NCBI GenBank assembly: GCA_963556495.2 | Contig: OY747723.1 | Location: forward strand, 16,717,501-16,781,500 | Direction of reading: 5' to 3' | Length of the DNA: 64,000 bases | Origin: Valencia hispanica | Taxonomy: Eukaryota; Chordata; Actinopteri; Cyprinodontiformes; Valenciidae | Shown: positions 1 to 9,045 of the stretch, one piece after another | Layout: each line of letters opens with the position of its first letter | Numbering within the stretch: position 1 is the stretch's first letter | Translations under genes and position numbers: made by a program | Notes under the pieces: model-generated | The model's database searches: none | Seen by the model: only the letters and a program-made list of their open reading frames with translations | Told to the model about the DNA's origin: nothing

Positions 1-215
1 CCTCTTTTTAACTCTAACAAATCAATATGCTTTTGATCCCAAACATTCTGTTATAGCTTTGGGTGTATGTTTAGGGTCATTGTAGTGCTGTATGGTGTTT
101 TCTTTTCTTTTACTTGGCTCCATCCATGTTCACATCAGTTCTGACCAGCTTCCCTCTCCCTCCTGAGGAAATGTATCCCCACAGCATTATGCTGCTACCT
201 ACTCCCTTTTGACTG
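1..215 (-). mobile_element. Tc1-like transposon remnant
   Basis: Read on the minus strand, the stretch around 120-200 gives a decayed copy of the Tc1 transposase core (pattern IMLWG..SS.G.GKLVR..). The segment at 60-95 matches the stretch around the second catalytic aspartate. The fragment is cut by the window edge and has several stops, so it is not functional. Confidence 0.75.
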
Positions 216-1289
216 CAGAGATATAAAAGCAAAATAGTACTTTACAGGCTACAACTGAAAGAGTAGTTTCATGTTTGTATCTGGTGCTCATGTGGCTCCT
301 CCCTTTCTTATCAAAGCAATATGCTATAGTATACGGTTTGCAAATAATTAAAAAACTATTCCTGAATATAAATCGAGTAGAAGAACAGAATAGAAATTCC
401 CTTTAATGTCCCACAATGGGCAAATTCAAGTGTAACAGCAGCAAAGTAACAGATTCACACAAAGATAAAACATATAAAATATAAAAACAGAATTAACAAC
501 ACTATACTGTACAGTAAGGGCAAAGATACTGTGCAGTTACTAAAAATAGCATACTCTGCTTCAAGGAATATGCAACTGGGCAGGATAATTAAAATTATAC
601 TACAAAATGTGCATGTGTATTTGTACATGAAACGACAGACTATTTACAAAAAGTGACCAATCAAAAACTGTGCAAACAACAGTCATGTGCAAATAACAGT
701 GGGAAATCAAAAGCTTCCTTGAGTTTGTTGGAAGCAGTGGTGGTTAGAAAGTCTTACAGCGACTGGGAGGAAGGATCTGTTGGAACTTTTCGTCATGCAC
801 CTACAGTGGGATGCATCAGTCTGTCTCTGAAGGAGCTCTTCAGTTCAGCAACAGCTTCATGTCTGGGGTCGGAGACACTGTCCAACAGTGACGTTATTTT
901 AGCCAGAGTCCATTTATAAGGTGAAAAATAAACTGGTGAAGTGCATTGTTTGTTGATTTAACAAACGGAGCAGCTGGAATGTCAACTGGTCATCAAATTT
1001 TTTCTTACCAAATCTTCTATAAACCCTTGAATTTTATTTGACAAAAATGCTTTGAAAATAACTTTTAATAAATAAACAAATTTGTTTAATTTTATGCTGC
1101 TCTTACCACTAATGTTTTGTTTGCACATTTAAAAGGAAATTCAGCAAATGGCCTCCTCTCAATCTTTGAGTTTTTCCATTAAAAAAAACTGTCTATAATT
1201 GTGACAACAAGGATAGTTTATAACTAATATATTTATATTTATCATGGTTTAAAACCAAAAAACAACTAGTTAAAATCTCAAAAGAAACC
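216..1289. other. No gene recognised
   Basis: AT-rich sequence with short homopolymer runs. A plus-strand 88-codon frame at 653-919 has no recognisable motif. I see no RNA gene or terminal repeat. Confidence 0.5.
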
Positions 1290-1410
1290 GCGGCATCTGT
1301 TTGGTTACTGTCATTGTCTTGATGGAAGGGAAACCTCCTCCGGCCTCTAAAGGGTATTTAGCTCCATCCATCTTCCAATTGGCCCTGACCAGTTTTGGTT
1401 TAAAGGTTAG
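1290..1410 (-). mobile_element. Short Tc1-like transposon fragment
   Basis: The minus-strand reading contains a decayed piece of the Tc1 block between LVR.D.KMDGAKYP and the downstream RF..Q segment (lysine-methionine-aspartate-glycine-alanine is visible at about 1355-1375). Both ends are eroded and no terminal repeat is visible. Confidence 0.65.
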
Positions 1411-2444
1411 CCAGAAAAAAATTCTCGGATATGGTATAAAGGCAAATTTAAAAATGAATATCAACACCAGAACTACAACAATAAACATTCAACAAAAGAT
1501 AAGAAGTAATTGTTCCATGAACAGTGCTTCGATGCCAAGAACAACATTTGAAGTTAGTTAGTTTTTCTCTAACAATGTGCCACAAAATTTAGTGACCTCT
1601 ATTCAGAAAATGAAAACGGCCTTTAATTTATCAGGTTGAAATTCTTTTTTAGCAGAAAATAACTTGCCACTGATTAAGCTCGGTGGAAAACTGAATGTTT
1701 CAATTTATTTATTTTTTTTGGGTGGTCTCATTAAATTGAACTTTTTAGCTCTCACAGTTAAAAGAATGGCTTAAAACATTTTGCTCTCAATTCCGTAGAA
1801 GCCAGAAACATACAGGCGAATATCAACAAATTCGTAAAACATTAAACTGTGTGTTTTTGTTTCGGTAATTCCGCTCAAAACGGGACACTCATTCATTATA
1901 TAGACTCATTTCATACATAATCATTTATTCAACATGTTTTTCTATGATAAAATCACTGAAAACCCAAATGCCTGTATAAAAGAACATTTGAACATTGGAA
2001 TAAGGACAATTTTGAGACAGAAATGTCAGCCTATTGAAAAGTATATCCATGCACTTTCAGTGTATGCAGTCAATACATGAATTAATGCATCAGGTGCTCT
2101 GCGGTGCTCTGAGGTGCTAAGGAGGCCCACTCTACTTTTTACTTAGTAGTAAGTAACTTTTATAGTGACACTCTAAATATTCCCCAAGGCAGAAGTCTCA
2201 AACTTGTATGCTACAACTTTTAGCTGCATCCCTGGTGGAATGCACTTAAATCAACTGGATAAATTACATTCTCAGCATGAAATGAAGTTATTCTCTCACT
2301 AATGACCTATTTATTTGATTCAGGGGTCTTGACGCAGATACACATAAAACGTTGTAGAATCCAAGCTCCAGAGGACTGAAGTTGTTGCCCAATAAAGCAG
2401 AGCTATTAAGGAAGGTTTTGGTATTTTTGGCAGTGACCACCTTG
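1411..2444. other. No gene recognised
   Basis: AT-rich, with a near-duplicated phrase at 2094-2116 (GTGCTCTG units) and no coding signal that I recognise. Confidence 0.5.
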
Positions 2445-2690
2445 TCACTTTGCGCAACTTTGTTTTACCACATTTTTTCCTTCCACTCAACTTTCACTCT
2501 GTACTCTGCACTCTGTAAATGGCTGGCCTCCTCACAAATCACTTTTTGTGACCTATGCTCCATTTTGAGGGTGTCAGTGATAATCTTATGGACCCCTATC
2601 ATATCAGCCATGGCTATAACATGACATTACTGATTTAAAAATCTTTTTTTAATTTGGTCTAATTCATTGAGACGCGCCTGCATGCAGCAA
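2445..2690 (-). mobile_element. Tc1-like remnant, long-inverted-repeat lineage
   Basis: Minus-strand remnant of the same lineage as the copies near 29.3, 37.5 and 44.3 kb. The phrase at 2477-2495 (TTTTTTCCTTCCACTCAAC) recurs at 29520-29538. The segment up to 2690 resembles the terminal part ending in the motif ATTGAGACGCGCCTG. No open transposase frame remains. Confidence 0.55.
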
Positions 2691-3756
2691 AGTCATCAAA
2701 CATACATTTCCTTGTCAAAATCGACAGTTTACTTGCTCACCACCAGGTGCCACTGTTAGCTAATAACAGGCCTCCCCCCCATTCTGCAAAGTTCCTCCCT
2801 TCCTGCCTCAGTCTCTCCCCCTGCATCCCCTATATGCTTCCCTTCCTTCCCCTCTTTTCCTCCTCCATCTTTTTTCTTCTTGCTTTAAAACAAAGTAATT
2901 GGCTGCAGCACAGTTCACAGTCTCCTGCTCTGTCTGACGCAGATCAGGCTCCAGCCAGTCAATCATTATGCTCTACCACAACAGTGAATACCTCATGTGG
3001 TTCGAGGAGTCACAGAAACCTGTTGTTGACATAAGTGTGTGAAGGTGCCATTATCTTGTGCCGGTATGTGTCTGTGTGTGTTCGTGTTTGCATTTTGCAG
3101 CCACGATTCTTAGTCACTGTTCAAGGCGAGCGGATATAAGCGTTTTGCAGGTTTGGAGTCATACTTGTGCGTGACAGCGTGTGTTTGTGTCTCCCATACA
3201 CAGGGGATTAGTGACAGACATTAATCTCCAGCCAGCATTCATCTGTCACTCAGACATCTATAATTCAAAAGCAGTCCGCCAGAGGTCTTGCCGGGGTCCA
3301 CTGGCAAAGAGAGAGGAATTTCTATTTTGATCGATTCATTTTTCTCCAATTTGTTTTTTTTTCCCCTTCTCGCGTGCATATCTATGAGGATCAGTGGCTG
3401 TGTGGAGTTCAGGAGCAGCTTACTTTGGGATTGCTCAGTGTTGGCTTGCACCAAGCAGAAGCATGAGAGCGCTGCATGTGTGGCATTCGCAAAGGGGTCC
3501 AGCTTCAAAATGTTTTCCAATAAATGTGGATTTAGCCAAAGAGCCACGAGAGTGTTATTGCACTGCAGTTTGATGGCCGTATCTCCGTTTCGCTGACAAG
3601 GACAGAACGTGCAACAGTTCATGGGGAGAGATGAGGAGATGAAAGGATTTGAAAGGGACAGTTTCTTTTTGAGGGTAAATCATGACAAAAAAAAAAGAAC
3701 GTTAAATGACCTGAACTCCACGAAAAGGAAAGCTTAAGTCAAAAAAAGGGAACCCA
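2691..3756. other. No gene recognised
   Basis: 2760-2890 is pyrimidine-rich. At 3239-3622 a 127-codon frame on the minus strand overlaps a 102-codon frame on the plus strand. Neither has a domain, signal peptide or splice pattern I recognise. The block reads as unique sequence rather than a known repeat. Confidence 0.45.
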
Positions 3757-4254
3757 CAGTGCTTTGGAAAAGTATGCCCATTCTTTGTTAGCCACATTTT
3801 GTCACATTACAACCACATACTGTATGCATAACTGGAATCTGTAACCATCAATTTCCCATCATAATCTAGCCACACATTCTTGGTATTGCTCTTCTGAAAA
3901 ATTAGATCTGGAATTTGTCCCCTTGGTGAATTGTAGCAACAGACCCCACAGTATCATTCCAATGACAATAAATGGTCTAAAAATGGATCTAAACCATTCC
4001 ATTGCATCTCTGGCTGTATTGTTGAAGTTGGTTTCATGCTGTTCCCTCCAGTTCATATCTCTATCCTTCTTCCCATCATCAACTCTGACCAGTCTCCCTG
4101 TCCCTGCTGAGGAAAGCATGCCCACATTATATTTCTGCCACACACTGTTCTCTGTAAGGTGTTCAAAGCGGTATTGTTTTTATCACCATACTCTCCTTTA
4201 AACAAAATGCAAATAAAGAGAGACCAAGGGGTGCAAATCCTCTTGCAAGGCACT
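3757..4254 (-). mobile_element. Internally deleted Tc1-like transposon
   Basis: The left end starts CAGTGCTTTGGAAAAGTATG and the right end closes CTTGCAAGGCACT, a decayed inverted pair typical of Tc1 termini. Between them the minus strand (about 3859-4143) shows the motif SSAGTGRLVRVD and then ARDAMEWF, both from the DDE domain. Frameshifts and a large internal deletion make it dead. Confidence 0.75.
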
Positions 4255-4330
4255 TTTCTCTGCAGTCCTGATCCAGCTAGTTGCCACGCATACATCACAG
4301 AGAGATGGTTTTTATGACTTTCTGTTCTAA

Positions 4331-4364
4331 CCCCCCCCCCCCCCCCCCCCCACACACACACACA
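4331..4364. repeat. Poly-C tract followed by (CA)n
   Basis: A run of about 21 C joined directly to seven CA units. Confidence 0.95.
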
Positions 4365-5040
4365 AAACAGTTGGAGTCAAGGCAACTCCAGTTGGAAGTC
4401 AGGTAATAAACCAAGACAATGCAATGTCGAGAAGAACAGGACGAGAGATGGATGTGCCGAGATGACAGGAGGAGAAAGAGGCTTGTATTCAGATTTACGT
4501 ACCTTGCTGGGGAACGCTGACAGAAGCAGAGAAATGTCTAATTAACATAGAGAACAGCAGAGCCCTGAAGCAGCACGATCTCCTGCCGTAAGACAAGCAA
4601 TCCCACCTGAAGCCTTCTCCGCCGAGTTGCTGCACCCTTTCAAATGATCACACGAGGTCTTGACTTTACCACGCACTCCTTCTGAAAACACAACAGCGTC
4701 TGCTTAGGGCCGCACTCACAAACTGCACAGCTTTTTATCTGCAGGGGTTGCACATGTGGATCATAATTATCTCAACCATACAATTTTCACTTAATTATAA
4801 GTAGTATCATCAAGATATAGAAAAAAAAGGGCTTGTATGTTTTGCACAAACTGATTTATTCCACTCATCAGAACTGAATTTTTTTTTTAAACTAGGTTTA
4901 AGTGTATATAAAATCCCATTTATTGCTAATGATTAGCATCAGTGTTGTGATAATGGTCTTAGCAGACTGTAAGGAAAGAAATAGCTGTTTTTCATTGTAA
5001 CTGCTGCTTTTTAAATATAACCCTGTAACCAAGCTTTTAA
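4365..5040. other. No gene recognised
   Basis: Mostly non-repetitive, moderately GC-balanced from 4480 to 4760. No open frame or repeat family recognised. Confidence 0.45.
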
Positions 5041-5250
5041 GCCGGGTTGTCCAACTCCAGTCCTGGAGAGCTATCATCCAGCAACTTTTTCGATTGCATC
5101 TCTTCTCCGACACTCCTGGATCAAATGAACGGTTTGCTACCAGGCCTCTGAAGAAGTGCTCATGAGGGAAATCAGCATTCGCCTCAGGTGTGTTGGAGAA
5201 AAGATGGATCTAAAAGTTACAGGATAGTAGCTCTGGAGGACCAGACCAGA
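5041..5250. mobile_element. Decayed palindromic hAT-type MITE
   Basis: The left end (TTGTCCAACTCCAGTCCTGGAG) and the right end (CTCTGGAGGACC, with an internal CAGGTGTGTTGGAG segment) form imperfect inverted copies of the arrangement seen in the well-preserved element at 17013-17235. It is short, non-coding and more diverged, and no target duplication can be seen. Confidence 0.6.
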
Positions 5251-6609
5251 CCAGGCTGCCCTGTTATACAACCACACCATGGAGGTTGAAATTGTTTCAG
5301 AGTCACCAGTTCTATATCAGAACTGATCTTGAGTGAAGTTTAAATCCAGCGAGAACTATTATATCATGCTGAAAGGGGCACACGCTGTTCATTTGATGTG
5401 CACGTGTTGGGGACGTTTCTGCTTATCCAAAGTCTATTACCAAACCAGAGACATAAGACTGTTAGTTCTTTGAACTATGAGACCAGTGGGCGAATATTTA
5501 CTTGTTTACTAAAAGAACCAAGCTAACAAAATCTTTTATAAAATTTTTATCTTCCCTCTAACTCTTTTTCCTCTTAATGCTTTACCAATTTTACTGTTTG
5601 AAACGTTTTTTTTTTTTTTCAGAATTTCTAAAAACCTATTTCTTCGACATCTGAAATAACTTGTTTAGAAATCTTTAGACCAAATTCTTTATTGCCATAT
5701 TATGTACAAAGAACTCTATTGGCAATTCAAGCTTAGTTATTTATCGAAACACTTTATATCCTAGGAGATGATTTTCTTTCTTTTTTGTTTTTACATAACT
5801 TTTTCCTCCTTACCCTTAATTTATAATGCATGTTCCTCCAAAGTCTTCTCAATGTCTTTCTAAAAACGTTGCATCACAAAAATATGTAAATCAATTTAAA
5901 ATACCAAAAGCTTAAACCACAACATGACACTGATTTATTTACACATACAACATTATGCACATGCACAGAAGCACATTCCCTTTCCATTTTGGAAGTATTT
6001 TTAAGTGTTTAAAAAGGTCAACTATACCCTTAATATTTCAGCACTTTAGAGAGAGAAGGGGGAAATAAGTGTTTGTCAGGCCCATTCCATTAATGAAATA
6101 GAAAAACAAGACTCAAAAACAGAGGTGACCACAGAAGGGAAGCCAAAATAAAAGAAAAGGATATAGAGGAAGAAAGGAGTAGTGCTTTGTGACTGAAAAA
6201 AAAGGGCAAATGGAGGTTGTTAAATATGCCATTTGGCAGGCCTTTTTCTGAAGCAACTGTGGGCAACATGCTGATTGCAAATTTCTCTTTTGGCTCTCAG
6301 GGACACTTGGGTTTTCAGAGGATCTGGTCTGAAAAATTACCTTCATACTCATTTGCCTCTTCTCCATCTGCTGGATCGCTACATTACAAATGTCGCTGCT
6401 CCCCCCCAATAAAAGCTCAAAAATCCGACTGACATTTTGCAAATAACTATTGCCTTATTTGCATGAAACTGTCAGGGCCTCCACTTCATGCCGTCCTCTT
6501 TTTTAACCTAATCTCTGTTCAGAACAGCCTGTCCTTGTTTTCTTCCACCAAACTCAAGTGGCTGTAAAATATTTCACCAGACTGCAACAGTTATTTTTAA
6601 AGTCCAGAA
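5251..6609. other. No gene recognised
   Basis: AT-rich. A 109-codon minus-strand frame at 6113-6442 and an overlapping plus-strand frame show no recognisable motif. No terminal repeats seen. Confidence 0.45.
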
Positions 6610-7143
6610 CTAGACGTTTTCATACCCCTTGAACTTTCCACATTTTGTTTTGCAGCAACCACAACCTTTCATATGTTTTAATGGGAATTGTTTATATGAG
6701 ATAGAGTATTACGAAAATGCAATATAAACATTAAACATTTTTGACATGCACTTTTTTCAGCCCCCTTTCCTCTAATACCTCGAAACAAAATCTGGTGTAT
6801 TCAGTTGACACAAGATTAATGCCTTAATCAGGCATTCATTTCAGTTTACATCCAGCTTTTCTGTGAAGGTCCAAGAGATTTGTTAGAGAACTGGACATCC
6901 CACAGGTGACCGCACAATCTTTCAGCCAAAAATTGTTTATTGTAAACTGTTATTCTCACACTCCACAAATTTGCCCCTTTAGGGAAGAGTGGCAAGGAGA
7001 AAGCCATTGTGGAAAGAACGTCTGAAGTGCTGCTTTTTATTTTCCACAAACCAGGTACGGAACAAAAACAGACATGTGGAAGAAGATGGTGTGGTGAGAT
7101 GAAATCAGACTTGAACAAAACCCTGTTTAAATGGAAAACACTA
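6610..7143 (+). mobile_element. Old Tc1-like element, left part (split by insertion)
   Basis: Begins with a Tc1 terminal-repeat-like stretch (ATACCCCTTGAACTTTCCAC), then runs through decayed transposase sequence on the plus strand. Around 7060-7130 it reads like the WSDET region with frameshifts. It stops at the TA used by the 7146-8751 element and resumes after it, so it is the older host copy. It contributes no working protein. Confidence 0.7.
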
Positions 7144-7145
7144 TA

Positions 7146-7357
7146 CAGTGGCTTGCAAAATTATTCGGCCCCCTTGAACTTTTCCACATTTTATCACATT
7201 ACAGCCACAAACATGAATCCATTTTATTGGAATTCCATGTGAAAGACCAATACAAAGTGGTGTACACGTGAGAAGTGGAACGAAAATCATACATGATTCC
7301 AAACATTTTTTACAAATAAATGACTGAAAAGTGGGGTGTGTGTAATTATTCAGCCCC
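7146..7357. repeat. Left inverted terminal repeat of Tc1 element
   Basis: Outer motif at 7146-7180 and inner motif at about 7329-7357 (GTGTGTAATTATTCAGCCC), presumed transposase binding sites by analogy with IR/DR elements. Pairs with 8541-8751. Confidence 0.85.
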
Positions 7358-7362
7358 CTGAG

Positions 7363-8382
7363 TCAATACTTTGCAGAACCACCTTTTGCTGCAATTACAG
7401 CTTCCAGTCTTTTAGGGTATGTCTCTACCAGCTTTGTACATCTAGACACTGAAATTCTTGTCCATTCTTCTTTGTAAAACAACTCCAGCTCAGTCAGATT
7501 AGATGGGCAGAGTTTGTGAACAGCAGTTTTCAGATCTTGCCACAGATTCTCGATTGGATTTAGATCTGGACTTTGACTGGGCCATTCTAACACATGGATA
7601 TGTTTTGTTTTAAACCATTCCATTGTTGCCCTGGCTTTATGTTTAGGGTCGTTGTCCTGCTGGAAGGTGAACCTCCGCCCCAGTCTCAAGTCTTTTGCAG
7701 ACTCCAAGAGGTTTTCTTCCAAGATTGCCCTGTATTTGGCTCCATCCATCTTCCCATCAACTCTGACCAGCTTCCCTGTCCCTGCTGAAGAGAAGCACCC
7801 CCAGAGCATGATGCTGCCACCACCATATTGGACAGTGGGGATGGTGTGTTCAGAGTGATGTGCAGTGTTAGTTTTCCGCCACACATAGCGTTTTGCATTT
7901 TGGCCAAAAAGTTCCATTTTGGTCTCATCTGACCAGAGCACCTTCTTACACATGTTTGCTGTGTCCCCCACATGGCTTGTGGAAAACTGCAAACAGGACT
8001 TCTTATGGTTTTCCTTTAACAATGGCTTTCTTCTTGCCACTCTTCCATAAAGGCCAATTTTGTGCAGTGCACCACTAATAGTTGTCCTATGGACAGATTC
8101 CCCCACCTGAGCTGTAGATCTCTGCAGCTCGTCCAGAGTCACCATGGGCCTCTTGGCTGCATTTCTGATCAGCGCTCTCCTTGTTTGACCTGTGAGCTTA
8201 GGTGGACGGCCTTGTCTTGGTAGGTTTACAGTTGTGCCATACTCCTTCCATTTCTGAATGATCGCTTGAACAGTGCTCTGTGGGATGTTCAAGGCTTGGG
8301 AAATCTTTTTGTACCCTAAGCCTGCTTTAAATTTCTCAATAACTTTATCCCTGACCTGTCTGGTGTGTTCTTTGGACTTCAT
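7363..8382 (-). CDS. Tc1-like transposase, intact DDE protein
   Basis: Encodes a 339-residue cut-and-paste transposase, the usual length for fish Tc1 enzymes. It would bind the element's inverted repeats, excise it and insert it at TA. Residues 1-110 form the paired-like DNA-binding part: a first helix-turn-helix (about 8-47), the GRPPK linker at 58-62, which resembles an AT-hook, and a second helix-turn-helix (about 64-115). The catalytic DDE domain follows, with D152 in WSDET, D243 in QQDNDPKH and E278 in NPIENLW. Exactly 34 residues lie between the second D and the E, the Tc1 spacing. A glycine-rich segment, GGGSIMLWG, lies at 187-195. There is no internal stop or frameshift. The start was chosen because MKSKEHTRQ is the usual family N-terminus. 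The basic N-terminal region may supply nuclear targeting. Whether it is expressed or active cannot be seen. Confidence 0.93.
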   Translation of the reverse strand: MKSKEHTRQVRDKVIEKFKAGLGYKKISQALNIPQSTVQAIIQKWKEYGTTVNLPRQGRPPKLTGQTRRALIRNAAKRPMVTLDELQRSTAQVGESVHRTTISGALHKIGLYGRVARRKPLLKENHKKSCLQFSTSHVGDTANMCKKVLWSDETKMELFGQNAKRYVWRKTNTAHHSEHTIPTVQYGGGSIMLWGCFSSAGTGKLVRVDGKMDGAKYRAILEENLLESAKDLRLGRRFTFQQDNDPKHKARATMEWFKTKHIHVLEWPSQSPDLNPIENLWQDLKTAVHKLCPSNLTELELFYKEEWTRISVSRCTKLVETYPKRLEAVIAAKGGSAKY

Positions 8383-8540
8383 GGTGTTGTTGCTCCCAAC
8401 ATTCTCTTAGACAACCTCTGAGGCCGTCACAGGGCAGCTGTATTTGTACTGACATTAGATTACACACAGGTGCACTCTATTTAGTCATTAGCCCTCATCA
8501 GACAATGTCTATGGGCAACTGACTGCACTCAGACCAAAGG

Positions 8541-8751
8541 GGGCTGAATAATTACGCACACCCCACTTTTCAGGTATTTTTTTGTAAAAAATGTTTGGAA
8601 TCATGTATGATTTTCGTTCCACTTCTCATGTGTACACCACTTTGTATTGGTCTTTCACGTGGAATTCCAATTAAATTGATTAATGTTTTTGGCTGTAATG
8701 TGACAAAATGTGGAAAAGTTCGAGGGGGCCGAATACTTTTGCAAGCCACTG
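8541..8751. repeat. Right inverted terminal repeat of Tc1 element
   Basis: Reverse complement of 7146-7357 with few differences by eye. Inner motif at 8541-8570, outer motif ending at 8751. It lies upstream of the transposase start, so the promoter is likely within or next to this repeat, though none can be pinpointed. Confidence 0.85.
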
Positions 8752-8753
8752 TA

Positions 8754-9045
8754 TATGATAAAAGTAATACTGCACTTCCCTCTGAATAGAGGGAAAAGTG
8801 GTAGTGGCAGCATCATGCTGTGGGGATGCTGTTATTCAGCAGGAATACGGAAGTTGGTCAGAATGGATTGGGACATGGATGGCGCTCAATACGGGGCGAT
8901 ACTGTGAGAGACAGAATAAAGACTTGGGACTGGGGCGGAGGTTCACCGTTTAGCAAGACAACAGTCCTAAACATTCAGCCAAGGCTACAAAGGAACAGTT
9001 TATACTACAGCATCTGTATACGTTGAAATGGCCCAGTCAAAATTC
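8754..9045 (+). mobile_element. Old Tc1-like element, right part
   Basis: Continues the interrupted copy at 6610-7143. The plus-strand frame at about 8790-8907 reads GSGSIMLWG followed by LVRMDWDMDGAQYGAIL, the central DDE block. The stretch at 8940-9045 corresponds to RF..Q and the following sites with frameshifts. The region coding for the last catalytic residue is not recognisable. Confidence 0.75.

Larger units (their letters stand above)
7146..8751 (-). mobile_element. Complete Tc1/mariner-type transposon
   Basis: A 1606-bp element flanked on both sides by TA (7144-7145 and 8752-8753), the target duplication of Tc1/mariner transposons. It begins CAGTGGCTTGCAAAA and ends TTTTGCAAGCCACTG. 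The inverted repeats are about 210 bp long. Each carries an outer and an inner copy of a related motif around ATTATTC.GCCCCCT, which is the IR/DR layout known from fish Tc1 elements. The single gene inside is intact. Low decay against the surrounding older copies suggests a comparatively recent insertion. Confidence 0.92.

Noticed and set aside
3239..3622. A 127-codon minus-strand frame as a host exon
   Set aside because: An overlapping plus-strand frame is equally open and neither has a recognisable domain or clear splice borders.
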